Source: Shewanella putrefaciens (lineage in GTDB: Bacteria; Pseudomonadota; Gammaproteobacteria; Enterobacterales; Shewanellaceae). From it: DNA of 64,000 nucleotides. The position numbers and the translations under genes are program-made. This document shows, in pieces, positions 1-10,004 of this stretch. Position 1 is the stretch's first letter. Every line of letters starts with the position of its first letter. The stretch covers positions 1,302,001 through 1,366,000 of the forward strand of contig NZ_CP066370.1 in assembly GCF_016406325.1 (NCBI RefSeq), read 5' to 3'. The notes under the pieces were generated by a model, which was given only the letters and a program-made list of their open reading frames with translations, was not told the DNA's origin and ran no database searches.

Positions 1-1072
1 TTATACCCTGTGGCCCCATAAGTTTAATAATCGTACTAATGGTGTTACCCCTAGACGATGGTTAGCCTATTGTAATCCTGCACTTGCAAAGCTATTGACG
101 GCCCATTTAGGGCATCAATGGGTGACGGATTTAAGTCAATTGACGGCATTGAATGCCTTAACCCAAGATGCGAGCTTTATTCAAAAATGGCGCGATGTTA
201 AGCAAGCTAATAAGGTGCAGCTTGCGAATATGATATTGAAGGAATGTGCGGTCGAGTTTGATCCGAGCATGTTGTTCGATGTGCAGGTAAAACGTATCCA
301 TGAGTATAAACGTCAACTGCTCAATATCTTACATGTGATCCATCTTTATCATCAGATCCAACAAGGTCGCATCGACAATATGGTACCGCGCTGCGTCTTG
401 ATCGGTGGTAAGGCGGCTCCCGGTTACTTTATGGCAAAACTTGTCATCAAACTCGCCAGTAATGTGGCGCATATGGTCAATTCTGATCCTGTGGTTGCCC
501 CCTATTTACGTTTTGCATTTTTACCCAATTATAACGTCAGTGCCATGGAAAAAATTTGTCCAGGGACCGATCTGTCTGAGCAAATTTCGACGGCGGGTAA
601 AGAGGCTTCAGGTACGGGCAATATGAAATTTATGATGAATGGCGCCCTGACTATAGGCACTTTAGACGGTGCGAATATCGAGATGCTTGAAGAAGTCGGT
701 GAGGACAATTTTTTCCTCTTTGGACTCAATGCCGAGCAAGTCGTACAGATGCGCAGTCATTACCAACCTAAGCAAATTATCGCTAATTCTCCGGCATTAT
801 CTGACGTCATGGCGCTGCTGAAAAGCGGCCATTTCAATTTACTCGAACCTGGGATTTTCGATCCTATTATCGCGTCCATCGAGAGTGAAGATGATCCTTG
901 GATGACGGCGGCGGATTTTGATAGTTATCGCACAGCCCAAGAAGCGGTTGCTCGCGTTTATAAAGATCCCAAGCTGTGGACGCAAATGAGTATTCGTAAT
1001 AGTGCCGCCAGTGGCCGTTTTTCAAGTGATGTCACGATTGCCGGTTATCGCGATGAGATTTGGAAGTTGTAA
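1..1072 (+). CDS. glgP: Glycogen/starch phosphorylase, C-terminal part (partial)
   Basis: The gene enters from the left edge in an open frame beginning at base 2, so this is the C-terminal ~356 residues of an enzyme normally of ~800-840. It releases glucose-1-phosphate from glycogen in the cytoplasm and uses pyridoxal phosphate. The visible sequence carries the family motif NGVTPRRWL near its start and the cofactor-lysine segment GTGNMKFMMNG around base 615-645. The frame ends at TAA 1070-1072, 50 bases before glgC, in the same direction as glgC and glgA. The three very likely form one glycogen operon. Family assignment is certain; the true start lies outside the window. Confidence 0.96.
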   Translation, partial: YTLWPHKFNNRTNGVTPRRWLAYCNPALAKLLTAHLGHQWVTDLSQLTALNALTQDASFIQKWRDVKQANKVQLANMILKECAVEFDPSMLFDVQVKRIHEYKRQLLNILHVIHLYHQIQQGRIDNMVPRCVLIGGKAAPGYFMAKLVIKLASNVAHMVNSDPVVAPYLRFAFLPNYNVSAMEKICPGTDLSEQISTAGKEASGTGNMKFMMNGALTIGTLDGANIEMLEEVGEDNFFLFGLNAEQVVQMRSHYQPKQIIANSPALSDVMALLKSGHFNLLEPGIFDPIIASIESEDDPWMTAADFDSYRTAQEAVARVYKDPKLWTQMSIRNSAASGRFSSDVTIAGYRDEIWKL

Positions 1073-1122
1073 GCATCAAATGAATTTATCGGCAGTAATG
1101 TGCCATATGGGGAGTAAAGCCT

Positions 1123-2385
1123 ATGTCTAATGTACGTTATATCAGTAATTTAACTCGTGAAACCTATGCATTGATTCTGGCTGGCGGGCGGGGCTCGCGT
1201 TTGCATGAATTGACCGATTGGCGCGCTAAGCCGGCGCTCTATTTTGGTGGTAAGTTTCGCATTATTGATTTTCCCCTATCAAATTGCATCAATTCGGGGG
1301 TTCGCCGTGTGGGGGTCGTTACCCAATATAAGTCCCATTCCTTAATCCGCCATGTGATGCGTGGCTGGGGCCATTTTAAGAAAGAACTCGGGGAGTCGGT
1401 GGAGATTTTACCTGCATCACAACGTTTTTCTGAAAACTGGTATCAAGGCACTGCGGATGCTGTCTTTCAAAATATCGATATTATTCGCCATGAGTTGCCT
1501 AAATATGTAATGGTACTGTCCGGTGATCATGTTTATCGCATGGATTACGCAGGGATTTTAGCCGCCCATGCTGAATCTGGTGCGGATATGACGGTCTCTT
1601 GCCTTGAAGTGCCCATCGCCGAAGCTGCAGGCGCCTTTGGGGTGATAGAGGTCGATGACAATATGCGGATATTAGGTTTTGAAGAAAAACCGCAGCGGCC
1701 TAAACCATCCCCCGATAACCCAGAAATGTGTTTAGCATCCATGGGCAACTATGTATTTAACACAGAGTTTTTATTTGAGCAGCTCAAAAAAGACTCTCAA
1801 AACGCAACCTCTGACCGTGACTTTGGCAAAGATATTATTCCTTCGATCATCGAAAAACATAATGTGTTCGCTTATCCCTTTAAGAGTCCATTCCCGAATG
1901 AACAGGCCTATTGGCGGGATGTGGGAACATTAGACTCGTTTTGGCAAGCCAATATGGAATTACTATCGCCTACGCCAGCCTTGAATTTATATGATGCTAA
2001 GTGGCCCATTTGGACATTTCAAGAGCAATTGCCCCCAGCCAAATTTGTTTTTGATGACGATGATAGGCGTGGCATGGCGCTAGACTCTATTGTTTCTAGC
2101 GGCTGCATTATTTCAGGGGCAACAGTGCGTAGGAGCGTGCTTTTTAATGAAGTGCGCGTCTGTTCTTATTCCGTAGTGGAAGATTCGGTCGTATTGCCCG
2201 ATGTGGTTGTGCTGCGCCATTGTAAGATCAAAAACGCCATCATTGACCGAGGTTGTATTATCCCCGAGGGAACGGTAATAGGTTACAACCATGACCACGA
2301 TAGAGCGAAGGGATTTAGGGTCTCGGAAAAAGGCGTCACTTTAGTGACCCGCGATATGTTGGGATTACCAGTGGGTTATGAGTAG
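1123..2385 (+). CDS. glgC: Glucose-1-phosphate adenylyltransferase (ADP-glucose pyrophosphorylase)
   Basis: Makes ADP-glucose from ATP and glucose-1-phosphate, the committed step of bacterial glycogen synthesis. The 420-residue product has the usual family length. It shows the N-terminal nucleotide-binding loop [13 protein letters not shown], the motif [10 protein letters not shown], the substrate-binding EEKP segment, and a C-terminal left-handed beta-helix-like part rich in V/I hexapeptides. The ATG at 1123 is preceded by GGGGAGT, a good ribosome-binding site. The enzyme family is allosterically controlled by sugar phosphates and AMP. It lies 50 bases after glgP and 55 bases before glgA, so it is probably cotranscribed with both. 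Confidence 0.97.
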   Translation: MSNVRYISNLTRETYALILAGGRGSRLHELTDWRAKPALYFGGKFRIIDFPLSNCINSGVRRVGVVTQYKSHSLIRHVMRGWGHFKKELGESVEILPASQRFSENWYQGTADAVFQNIDIIRHELPKYVMVLSGDHVYRMDYAGILAAHAESGADMTVSCLEVPIAEAAGAFGVIEVDDNMRILGFEEKPQRPKPSPDNPEMCLASMGNYVFNTEFLFEQLKKDSQNATSDRDFGKDIIPSIIEKHNVFAYPFKSPFPNEQAYWRDVGTLDSFWQANMELLSPTPALNLYDAKWPIWTFQEQLPPAKFVFDDDDRRGMALDSIVSSGCIISGATVRRSVLFNEVRVCSYSVVEDSVVLPDVVVLRHCKIKNAIIDRGCIIPEGTVIGYNHDHDRAKGFRVSEKGVTLVTRDMLGLPVGYE

Positions 2386-2440
2386 ATACTCAATTTAAAT
2401 CATTAGATGGCATTGTTAACGAGTGGGAGTGTCTATTTAA

Positions 2441-4063
2441 GTGAAACGCATATTAATGGTGGCAGCGGAAAACGGCGCCCTTGAGGGCGCTAAAGTGGGG
2501 GGAATGGCGGATGTTATCCGTGATTTACCCGAAGCCTTAGCTGAGGTTGATATTTGCACTGATGTGATTATGCCAAGTTATGGTTTTTTGGCCTCTCAAT
2601 CAAGCAAGGCGCAAGACTTAGGTGAGTTTGAGGTCCATTTTGGGGGGCGAACTGAAAAAGTCTGCTTGTTTGTGATACCCCATCCTAAAGTTGAAGGGGC
2701 AAATATTTACTTGCTTGAAGATGGGCTTTGGTTGTCTACGCCGGGTAAAATCTATAGCCAAGGTAGTGCTGAGCGGCCCTTTGCGGACGATGCAACTAAG
2801 TTTGCATTTTTATCTGTCTGCGTGGCACAAGCCTTGGTTACCTCAAGGATTCCTATGCCGACTGTGTTGCATTTACATGATTGGCATGCGGGTTTTTTGG
2901 CAATGCTTCGTGCTTTTGTACCTGAGTTTAGCGCCCTTAAATCGATAGCCTGCGTGTACTCTATTCATAATCTTGCCCTGCAAGGTACTCGACCACTTAG
3001 CCATGATTCCTCCTCCTTAGCAGCATGGTTTCCCGAGCTTTTTGCATCACTTCAACCCGAGCAAAAGCAAGCAATTGTTGATCCTCGTTATCCCCATTGC
3101 ATTAACCCGATGCGCATTGGCATAGTGCTCAGTGATAAAGTGCATCTTGTATCGCCCACTTATGCTAAAGAGGTCTTATTGCCTTCGGATCCTAAAGCGG
3201 GCTTTTTTGGCGGTGAAGGGTTAGAACAGGATCTACAGACAAAAGCCGAACAGGGAAAAGTGTTTGGGATCTTAAACGGTTGTACTTACCCTGATATTAA
3301 ACAGGCTAAAGCGATAGCTCAGTCTTTGGCTCGCATACAAGAGGATGACTTTAAAAAACTTCTTATCACTATCGAAGCCGCATTAGTGTTATGGCAAGGA
3401 AATAAAACGCAAGTGAGTGCCGTGGATATGATGGCCTTTGTGCGTATTCAAGCCCATTGGCGTCAAGCGAGTTTAGGAAGAGTACCAGATTTGTTGCTCA
3501 CCTCTGTTGGTCGATTAACGGATCAAAAAGTGCTGATTTTACGCCATTTATTGCCCTCTGGATTATCAGTATTGGAGACGTTATTACAAGCATTACAACA
3601 AGCCCAACCTAATGCATTATTTATATTACTCGGCAGTGGTGATGCGAGTATTGCTGAGTTTTTTCAAACCTTAGCGGCTAAATATACGAATTTCCTCTTT
3701 CTGCAGGGATACCATGAGGCTTTATCCGAATGCCTTTACCAATTCGGTGATTTATTTGTGATGCCAAGTTCTTTTGAACCTTGTGGTATTAGCCAAATGC
3801 TTGCTATGCGAGCAGGCCAGCCCTGTCTTGTGCATGGCGTTGGTGGCTTAAAGGATACTGTGCGGGATGGTATTGATGGTTTTGTGTTTAATGGCAATAG
3901 TTTAACAGCGCAAGGGGAGGCGTTCTTACAACGGTTTACCGAGGCCATGGCCAGTTTTGAACGTGGTGATTGGCCTATTATTCGCGCCGCAGCAATTGCG
4001 CAGCGTTTTGACTGGCATTCTGTTGCTCAAGTTTATCGGGATCAACTCTATAACAATTTGTGA
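2441..4063 (+). CDS. glgA: Glycogen synthase (ADP-glucose type, GT5)
   Basis: Transfers glucose from ADP-glucose to the growing alpha-1,4-glucan. The 540-residue product begins with a GTG codon; GGGAG lies about 10 bases upstream and the next residues, MKRILMVAAENGA, match the family N-terminus. The ADP-glucose-binding loop reads KVGGMADV instead of the common KTGGLADV. The C-terminal GT-B domain has PSSFEPCGISQMLAMRAG (the conserved E-x7-E region) and the following GGLKDTV. It is the last gene of the glgP-glgC-glgA run. The loop variant and a somewhat unusual middle region suggest a divergent Shewanella-type subclade, not a different activity. Confidence 0.94.
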   Translation: MKRILMVAAENGALEGAKVGGMADVIRDLPEALAEVDICTDVIMPSYGFLASQSSKAQDLGEFEVHFGGRTEKVCLFVIPHPKVEGANIYLLEDGLWLSTPGKIYSQGSAERPFADDATKFAFLSVCVAQALVTSRIPMPTVLHLHDWHAGFLAMLRAFVPEFSALKSIACVYSIHNLALQGTRPLSHDSSSLAAWFPELFASLQPEQKQAIVDPRYPHCINPMRIGIVLSDKVHLVSPTYAKEVLLPSDPKAGFFGGEGLEQDLQTKAEQGKVFGILNGCTYPDIKQAKAIAQSLARIQEDDFKKLLITIEAALVLWQGNKTQVSAVDMMAFVRIQAHWRQASLGRVPDLLLTSVGRLTDQKVLILRHLLPSGLSVLETLLQALQQAQPNALFILLGSGDASIAEFFQTLAAKYTNFLFLQGYHEALSECLYQFGDLFVMPSSFEPCGISQMLAMRAGQPCLVHGVGGLKDTVRDGIDGFVFNGNSLTAQGEAFLQRFTEAMASFERGDWPIIRAAAIAQRFDWHSVAQVYRDQLYNNL

Positions 4064-4171
4064 TATCACTCCTGTAATTAGGGCATGATTTGTAAGCAAT
4101 TCTGCTACACTAGTGGGGGAACTTTTTAACCTGTTACCAGTTCCCTCACTTTTGGAGTTGCGCCTTTATCC

Positions 4172-7100
4172 ATGGATAACAGCATTTTTTTTCCGTTAGT
4201 ACAAAATGCGGCATTGTTACTGGCATTAGTTTTTTTGTATGACGCGATCCCTAAAAAACATCAGCGGCAATATTTTCTGCTGTGGCGTGTCATTATTGGG
4301 TTTCTTATAGGTGGTATTGGTATCACTATTATGAGTACCCCTTGGATGTATCAACCCGGCATTATCTTTGACACCCGTTCCGTTCTCCTGTGTATTTCAG
4401 GTCTTTTCTTTGGTGGTTTACCGACATTAATTGCAGTTGCGCTGACTGGATTTTACCGTCTTAGTATCGGTGGTGATGCCATGTGGATTGGTGTTGCCGT
4501 GATAGTGTCATCTGGTTTAATTGGAGTGATATGGCGCCAATATCGTAAGTCTTATCTTGCTAATATTTCGGCGAAGGAAATGCTTTGCTTTGCCTATACA
4601 GTGCATATCGTCATGTTGTTGTGGTTTTTTACACTACCGCTGCCTGCTGCATTGCCCTTACTTGCGAAACTCAGTTTGCCTGTACTGACGGTTTATCCCC
4701 TTGCCACTTGGCTGTTGAGCCGCTTGTTGTCCAGACGCTTTGAGCTTGAGCGTGATGAACAAATTCGCCTTCAGGATGACTTCCTATTTCGTAGTCAATT
4801 TACCGTTGGCAATATCGGTATTGCGATAACGGGTATCGATCAAAAATGGATGAAAGTGAATCCACATTTATGTCAGATGCTCAAATACACTGAGAATGAA
4901 CTGCTAAATATGACATGGAAGCAGCTCACTCACCCTGATGATATTGAAGCTGATATCGTTAAATTTGAGCTAATGCTAGCGGGTAAAATTGATAATTATG
5001 AAATGGATAAACGCTTTATCGCTAAGGATGGCTCAATCGTTTATACCCATATGACGGTCGCTTGTAAACGCGCCAATAATAGGGTGCTCTTAGTGATTGC
5101 GGGCTACTTGGATGTGACTGCACAAACTTTGGCCGATAGAGAAGTGCTTGCCAGTCGCGAGCAACTTGAACTGGTGTTAAGCAGTAGCGATCTTGGGGTA
5201 TGGGATTGGGATATTCGCAATGACCGTATCGAACGCAACGCCCGTAGTGCTGATATTCTGGGCTGTGATATTGATATGCTTAATGCTAATAGCCGCCAAT
5301 GGATGGATGCGATTGTTGCCGAAGATAGGCCTAAAGTGCTGCATTCCATAGAGGCGCATATCCGCGGAGAAACACCACAGCATAAGATGGAATACCGCTT
5401 AAATACGCTCAATCGTCAGGTTCGTTGGATCCTTGATACCGGTAAAGTTGTGAGTCGAGATGCCAACAACAATGCACTGAGGATGTGCGGAACTTACACT
5501 GATATCACTGAGGCTAAACTGATTGAAGAATCATTAAAGCTCTCAGCTCTGGTGTATGACAATAGTTCCGAGGCCATGAGTGTGCTTGATGAAAAGGGCG
5601 TAATCATCACAGTGAATGCCGCTTTTAGTGATATCACAGGCTACAAGGCTAAAGAGGTCTGTGGTCAGCATATTCGTCTCTTGTATTGCGATATTAATGG
5701 CCGCGATTTTTATGACAAGATGAATAATGCCATTAATCAAAAAGGCCAGTGGCAAGGTGAGATGCTACAGCGGCGTAAAAATGGCGAAGAATATGTTATT
5801 TGGTTAACCATCAATACCATCAAAGATAAAGAGGGCATGCCCTATCGCCGAGTCGCCTTATTTTCTGATATTACCGATAAAAAGCAAAACGAACATTTGA
5901 TATGGAAACAGGCAAACTACGATACATTAACGGGCTTACCTAATCGCCGAATGTTACTGGAATACCTCGGGGCAGAGATTAAAAATGCAGACCGAAATCA
6001 AGATCATTTTGCATTATTATTTCTAGACTTAGATTACTTTAAAGAAGTGAACGATACCCTAGGGCATGAAATGGGGGATCTACTGCTGATTGAAACTGCT
6101 AGCCGTTTAAAATCCTGTGTGCGTGACGCTGATGTCGTGGCCCGTCTTGGGGGGGATGAGTTCACTGTTGTACTCAGTGCTATGGCGGATCATAAGGGCA
6201 TTGAACGAGTGGCTGAGCATATTCTCAGACGCATTGCTGAGCCTTATCTTCTGGGGGAGGAAACGGCTTATATCACTGCAAGTATCGGTATTACGCTCTA
6301 TCCAGATGATGCTACAAGTATTGAAGGTTTGCTTAAACATGCGGACCAAGCCATGTATGCCGCGAAGGATCAAGGACGTAATCGATTTAACTATTTCACG
6401 CCGTCGATGCAGGAATATGCTAAATACCGGATGCGACTTATTCAGGATTTACGTCAAGCGGTGAGCAATAAGGAATTTGAACTCCATTATCAACCAATTG
6501 TTTCGCTCACAACGGGAGAGGTGGCTAAAGCGGAGGCATTAATCCGTTGGACCCATGCTGAACGCGGTAGTGTATCGCCCGGTGAATTTATTTCCGTTGC
6601 CGAAGACACGGGCTTGATCGTTGAAATTGGTAACTGGGTATTTGAGCAAGCTGCACGACAAAGTGCAGCATGGCGTGATGAATTAGGTGTTGATATTCAA
6701 ATCAGTGTGAATAAATCACCCATCCAATTTCGCGATGAAGGTGCATTATTACACAACTGGTTGGAGCTTCTTCAGGATTTAAATATTACTGGGGCAGGGG
6801 TCTGTGTCGAAATTACTGAAGGTTTATTGTTGGATGCGAGTATGGGGGTCACTGAAAAACTGCTGGCTTACCGTGATGCAGGGGTTCAAGTCTCGTTAGA
6901 TGATTTTGGCACAGGTTACTCATCGCTCGCTTATTTAAAAAAGTTTGATATTGATTACCTTAAGATTGATCAATCCTTTACTCGGCATATAGATACAGAC
7001 ACCAATGATCAGATACTGTGTGAGGCCATTATTGTCATGGCCCATAAATTGGGGATGAAAGTCATTGCCGAAGGGGTTGAAACCGAGGCTCAGCGCCAAG

Positions 7101-7228
7101 TGCTACTCTCTGCGGGGTGTGATTATGGCCAAGGCTATTTATTTTCTAAACCCATTGCCGCGATTGATTTTGCACAAAAGTATTTAGCCACACCTAAAAA
7201 TCTATCTTCTGAGTTGGCGCCAGCGTAA
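4172..7228 (+). CDS. Membrane GGDEF-EAL cyclic-di-GMP turnover protein with PAS sensors
   Basis: A 1018-residue signalling protein. Residues ~1-190 form a hydrophobic block resembling the 5TM receptor region of LytS-type proteins (RSVLLCISGLFFGG). PAS/PAC repeats follow at roughly 205-320, 325-450 and 455-575, then a GGDEF domain (~575-735) and an EAL domain (~755-1000). The cyclase motif is intact (RLGGDEF) with an RDAD product-inhibition site just before it. The EAL domain keeps EALIRW, DDFGTGYSS and AEGVE, so phosphodiesterase activity is likely; which activity dominates cannot be read from sequence. The gene stands alone 108 bases after glgA and probably has its own promoter. The sensed signal is unknown. 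Confidence 0.93.
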   Translation: MDNSIFFPLVQNAALLLALVFLYDAIPKKHQRQYFLLWRVIIGFLIGGIGITIMSTPWMYQPGIIFDTRSVLLCISGLFFGGLPTLIAVALTGFYRLSIGGDAMWIGVAVIVSSGLIGVIWRQYRKSYLANISAKEMLCFAYTVHIVMLLWFFTLPLPAALPLLAKLSLPVLTVYPLATWLLSRLLSRRFELERDEQIRLQDDFLFRSQFTVGNIGIAITGIDQKWMKVNPHLCQMLKYTENELLNMTWKQLTHPDDIEADIVKFELMLAGKIDNYEMDKRFIAKDGSIVYTHMTVACKRANNRVLLVIAGYLDVTAQTLADREVLASREQLELVLSSSDLGVWDWDIRNDRIERNARSADILGCDIDMLNANSRQWMDAIVAEDRPKVLHSIEAHIRGETPQHKMEYRLNTLNRQVRWILDTGKVVSRDANNNALRMCGTYTDITEAKLIEESLKLSALVYDNSSEAMSVLDEKGVIITVNAAFSDITGYKAKEVCGQHIRLLYCDINGRDFYDKMNNAINQKGQWQGEMLQRRKNGEEYVIWLTINTIKDKEGMPYRRVALFSDITDKKQNEHLIWKQANYDTLTGLPNRRMLLEYLGAEIKNADRNQDHFALLFLDLDYFKEVNDTLGHEMGDLLLIETASRLKSCVRDADVVARLGGDEFTVVLSAMADHKGIERVAEHILRRIAEPYLLGEETAYITASIGITLYPDDATSIEGLLKHADQAMYAAKDQGRNRFNYFTPSMQEYAKYRMRLIQDLRQAVSNKEFELHYQPIVSLTTGEVAKAEALIRWTHAERGSVSPGEFISVAEDTGLIVEIGNWVFEQAARQSAAWRDELGVDIQISVNKSPIQFRDEGALLHNWLELLQDLNITGAGVCVEITEGLLLDASMGVTEKLLAYRDAGVQVSLDDFGTGYSSLAYLKKFDIDYLKIDQSFTRHIDTDTNDQILCEAIIVMAHKLGMKVIAEGVETEAQRQVLLSAGCDYGQGYLFSKPIAAIDFAQKYLATPKNLSSELAPA

Positions 7229-7348
7229 GGCGTTAACTCGAAAATTGCCTATAAAACCGCCGAGAATTTTGGTAGACTCCGCGCCCCGCATTGGGCACAT
7301 TGAGTCTCGTCTTGAATTACTGTTCTGCCACTTATCTAAAGAGTTCCT

Positions 7349-8794
7349 ATGAAATTTGAAACACTCGGTCTATCTTCTCCTATTTTGAATGCGATAACTG
7401 AGTGTGGCTATCAGCAACTCACTCAAGTACAAGAGAAAGTGATCCCACTAGCCTTTGAAGGCAAAGATATTATGGCCTGCGCCCAAACGGGTACGGGTAA
7501 GACGGCAGCCTTTGCTCTGCCCGTACTTGAAAAGTTAGCGGCTGAGATTTTAGTTAGTGATGGCAACGACAAACCGATTTTACGCGCCTTGGTGATGACC
7601 CCCACCCGCGAACTGGCTATTCAAGTTTGTGACAATATCCAGAAATACAGCCAGTTCTTGCCACTGAAAACAATCGCAGTTTACGGCGGCACCAATATGA
7701 ATCCCCAGCGTAAAGGGGTGGAGCAGGGCGTTGATATCCTCGTGGCGACACCGGGTCGACTCTTCGACATTATCGGCCAATTCCAGTTAGATTTGTCGAG
7801 TGTGACAACCTTAGTGATCGATGAAGCCGATCGCATGTTAGATATGGGATTTGTACGCGATATTGAAAAAGTGAAACGCTTAATCGCGCCCGTGCACCAA
7901 ACCATGCTGTTCTCGGCCACATACAGTGATGCAGTCAAACAGCTTGCACAAAAGATGCTAAATGAGCCTCAGTGGGTGAATGTTGCCGACACGACGACCG
8001 CATCTACCGTTGTTCAAGAAGTGTATCGGGTTGATAAGCGCCGTAAAGCCGAGTTGTTGTCAGAACTCGTTGGCCGTAACAATTGGCGCCAAGTCCTCGT
8101 ATTTGCAAGCACTAAGGAAAGCGCCGAGCATTTATTACAAGAATTAAAGCTTGATGGCATAGCCGCTGGTGTATTCCACGGTGATAAAACCCAAGGCGCC
8201 CGTAATCGGGTATTGGAAGACTTTAAGCTAGGTAAGTTGCGTGTATTGGTTGCGACCGATGTTGCCGCCCGCGGCTTAGATATTCAAGCACTACCTTTGG
8301 TTATCAACTTAGAGTTGCCATTTTTTGCCGAAGATTATATCCACCGCATTGGCCGAACAGGGCGTGCGGGATTAGCGGGGCGTGCGATTTCGTTTGTTTC
8401 GCCCTCTGATGATGAGATGCTGACTGAAATTGAAGCTTTAATTGAGCAGAAACTGCCAGTGTCAGTGCAGCCCGGTTATGAGGAAGGTACACCGCTGCCC
8501 GCTCGTTATCGTGATATTCCTGCATCGCCGACCAAACCCGCTAAATGGAGTTATAAAGCGCCAAAGGATCGTGCTATCGGTAAATCCAGCGAAAGCCAAG
8601 CTCGTTCTCGTCAGAACATCGGGCGCGATGCGATGCGAGAAAGCCCGACTCGTGAGGGAAAGTATGCGAAAGATAAGGCGCATGGTGCAGAAGGAAAAGG
8701 ATCTGCGGGCAAACCTTTTAATACGACTAAACCAAAACCTCACTCAGGGAGTCGTTCTGGGTTTGGCGTATCTCGCGGTAAGAAAAACGGCTAG
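7349..8794 (+). CDS. DEAD-box ATP-dependent RNA helicase, RhlE-like
   Basis: A 481-residue superfamily-2 RNA helicase. In order it shows the Q motif region (MKFETLGLSSPILNAI...QVQ), motif I AQTGTGKT, Ia PTRELA, TPGR, motif II VIDEADRMLDMGF (DEAD at ~158-161), motif III SAT, motif V ATDVAARGLDIQ and motif VI HRIGRTGRAG. The final ~100 residues are a low-complexity basic tail rich in K, R, S and G, typical of RNA-binding extensions in RhlE-type proteins. The family acts in rRNA/mRNA remodelling and often in cold adaptation. The gene is monocistronic and followed by a clear intrinsic terminator. RhlE is favoured over DeaD/RhlB by its length and LDMGF context. Confidence 0.93.
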   Translation: MKFETLGLSSPILNAITECGYQQLTQVQEKVIPLAFEGKDIMACAQTGTGKTAAFALPVLEKLAAEILVSDGNDKPILRALVMTPTRELAIQVCDNIQKYSQFLPLKTIAVYGGTNMNPQRKGVEQGVDILVATPGRLFDIIGQFQLDLSSVTTLVIDEADRMLDMGFVRDIEKVKRLIAPVHQTMLFSATYSDAVKQLAQKMLNEPQWVNVADTTTASTVVQEVYRVDKRRKAELLSELVGRNNWRQVLVFASTKESAEHLLQELKLDGIAAGVFHGDKTQGARNRVLEDFKLGKLRVLVATDVAARGLDIQALPLVINLELPFFAEDYIHRIGRTGRAGLAGRAISFVSPSDDEMLTEIEALIEQKLPVSVQPGYEEGTPLPARYRDIPASPTKPAKWSYKAPKDRAIGKSSESQARSRQNIGRDAMRESPTREGKYAKDKAHGAEGKGSAGKPFNTTKPKPHSGSRSGFGVSRGKKNG

Positions 8795-8807
8795 CCTCAC
8801 TTGCCAC

Positions 8808-8836
8808 AAAGCGCACTTTTATCCGTGCGCTTTTTG
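8808..8836 (+). terminator. Intrinsic terminator of the RNA helicase gene
   Basis: The stem AAAGCGCAC / GTGCGCTTT is followed by a short T tract, 14 bases after the helicase stop codon. Confidence 0.85.
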
Positions 8837-8908
8837 TTGAGCTTAAAGGATAATGCCCATACACTCACGCTTTCAACTCTCCCTCGTTAGCGCCAAGTGA
8901 GCTTATCT

Positions 8909-9991
8909 ATGATAGTAAAAGCCATTCCTACCAATATCATTACCGGTTTTTTAGGTGTCGGAAAAACCTCTTTAATCAAGCAGTTATTGGCAACTAAACC
9001 CGAGGGAGAGACTTGGGCTGTGTTGGTGAACGAGTTTGGTGAAGTGGGGATTGATGCAAGCTTACTCAATAATAGTGACTCAGGGATCCAAATTCGTGAA
9101 GTGGCTGGTGGCTGTATGTGCTGTGCGGCAGGGGTGCCGACTCAAGTCGCCATAAATCAATTAATTGCCCGTATTAAACCCGACCGTTTATTGATTGAAC
9201 CCACAGGGCTTGGTCATCCTAATGAGATTATCAAAGTATTGTCCGCACCCCATTATCAGAATGTGATTTCATTGCGTAGCACGTTATGTTTAGTTGATGC
9301 CCGAAAGGTAAGCGATCCACGCTACAGTGAACATGCTAATTTTATTCAGCAGTTACAAGTCGCTGATGTTGTTATTGCCACTAAAGCCGATTTATATCCA
9401 AAGCCCACACTTCCACATATTTCAGATGTGATGACAGAACTTCAAGCTTATCTGCACATGTTATCGAAAACGGATATTCCCATTATTCGCCACAGTTTCG
9501 AACAGGAATTGCCTGCGGCATTATCAACATATTTGAATCGTACTCATCAAGTCCTTAAGGTTAAACCTACTCCAGTCACAAAACCCTCAGGGCTGTTACG
9601 TCCTCTAGCGCAAGCGAGTCTTTTTGCGGAAGGAGCAAGTGAGCAAACATTAGCATTTGATCCGCGTGGCATGTTGAGAAAGCAAAACCAAGGGGAAGGC
9701 TGTTTTAGCTGTGGCTGGGTTTTTGAGCCGAGCCAAGAGTTTGATTTTAACAAGTTAATGGCCTTTATTCAGCGCCAGACACCACTGTCAGGGACTGGGA
9801 GTACATTACTGAGGTTAAAAGCAGTGATGATCACTACCGATGGTATCGCTGGATTTAACTGGGTAGATAAGGAGTTTAATGTCATCGCCTTAGACGATAC
9901 GTTAGATTCAAGATTAGAAATGATTGCTATGGAAGATCTGGATTGGGAACAGATTGAACAGCAGTTAATCGAGTGCTTAGTGATATCCTGA
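8909..9991 (+). CDS. CobW/COG0523 family GTPase, putative metal chaperone
   Basis: A G3E-family GTPase of ~360 residues. It has the P-loop GFLGVGKTS near the N-terminus, the metal-binding CxCC motif within GGCMCCAAG (~residues 66-72), EPTGLGHP (Walker B-like region) and the guanine-specificity motif ATKAD. A C-terminal CobW_C-like domain follows. Members of this family (YjiA, ZigA, YeiR, CobW) deliver or handle zinc or cobalt; which metal is used here cannot be decided. ATG 8909 is preferred over the GTG at 8897 because AAGTGAG lies just before it and the protein then starts MIVKAIPTNIITGF. It stands alone and converges on the solute-binding gene to its right. Confidence 0.88.
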   Translation: MIVKAIPTNIITGFLGVGKTSLIKQLLATKPEGETWAVLVNEFGEVGIDASLLNNSDSGIQIREVAGGCMCCAAGVPTQVAINQLIARIKPDRLLIEPTGLGHPNEIIKVLSAPHYQNVISLRSTLCLVDARKVSDPRYSEHANFIQQLQVADVVIATKADLYPKPTLPHISDVMTELQAYLHMLSKTDIPIIRHSFEQELPAALSTYLNRTHQVLKVKPTPVTKPSGLLRPLAQASLFAEGASEQTLAFDPRGMLRKQNQGEGCFSCGWVFEPSQEFDFNKLMAFIQRQTPLSGTGSTLLRLKAVMITTDGIAGFNWVDKEFNVIALDDTLDSRLEMIAMEDLDWEQIEQQLIECLVIS

Positions 9992-10004
9992 TGATATAAC
10001 AAAC

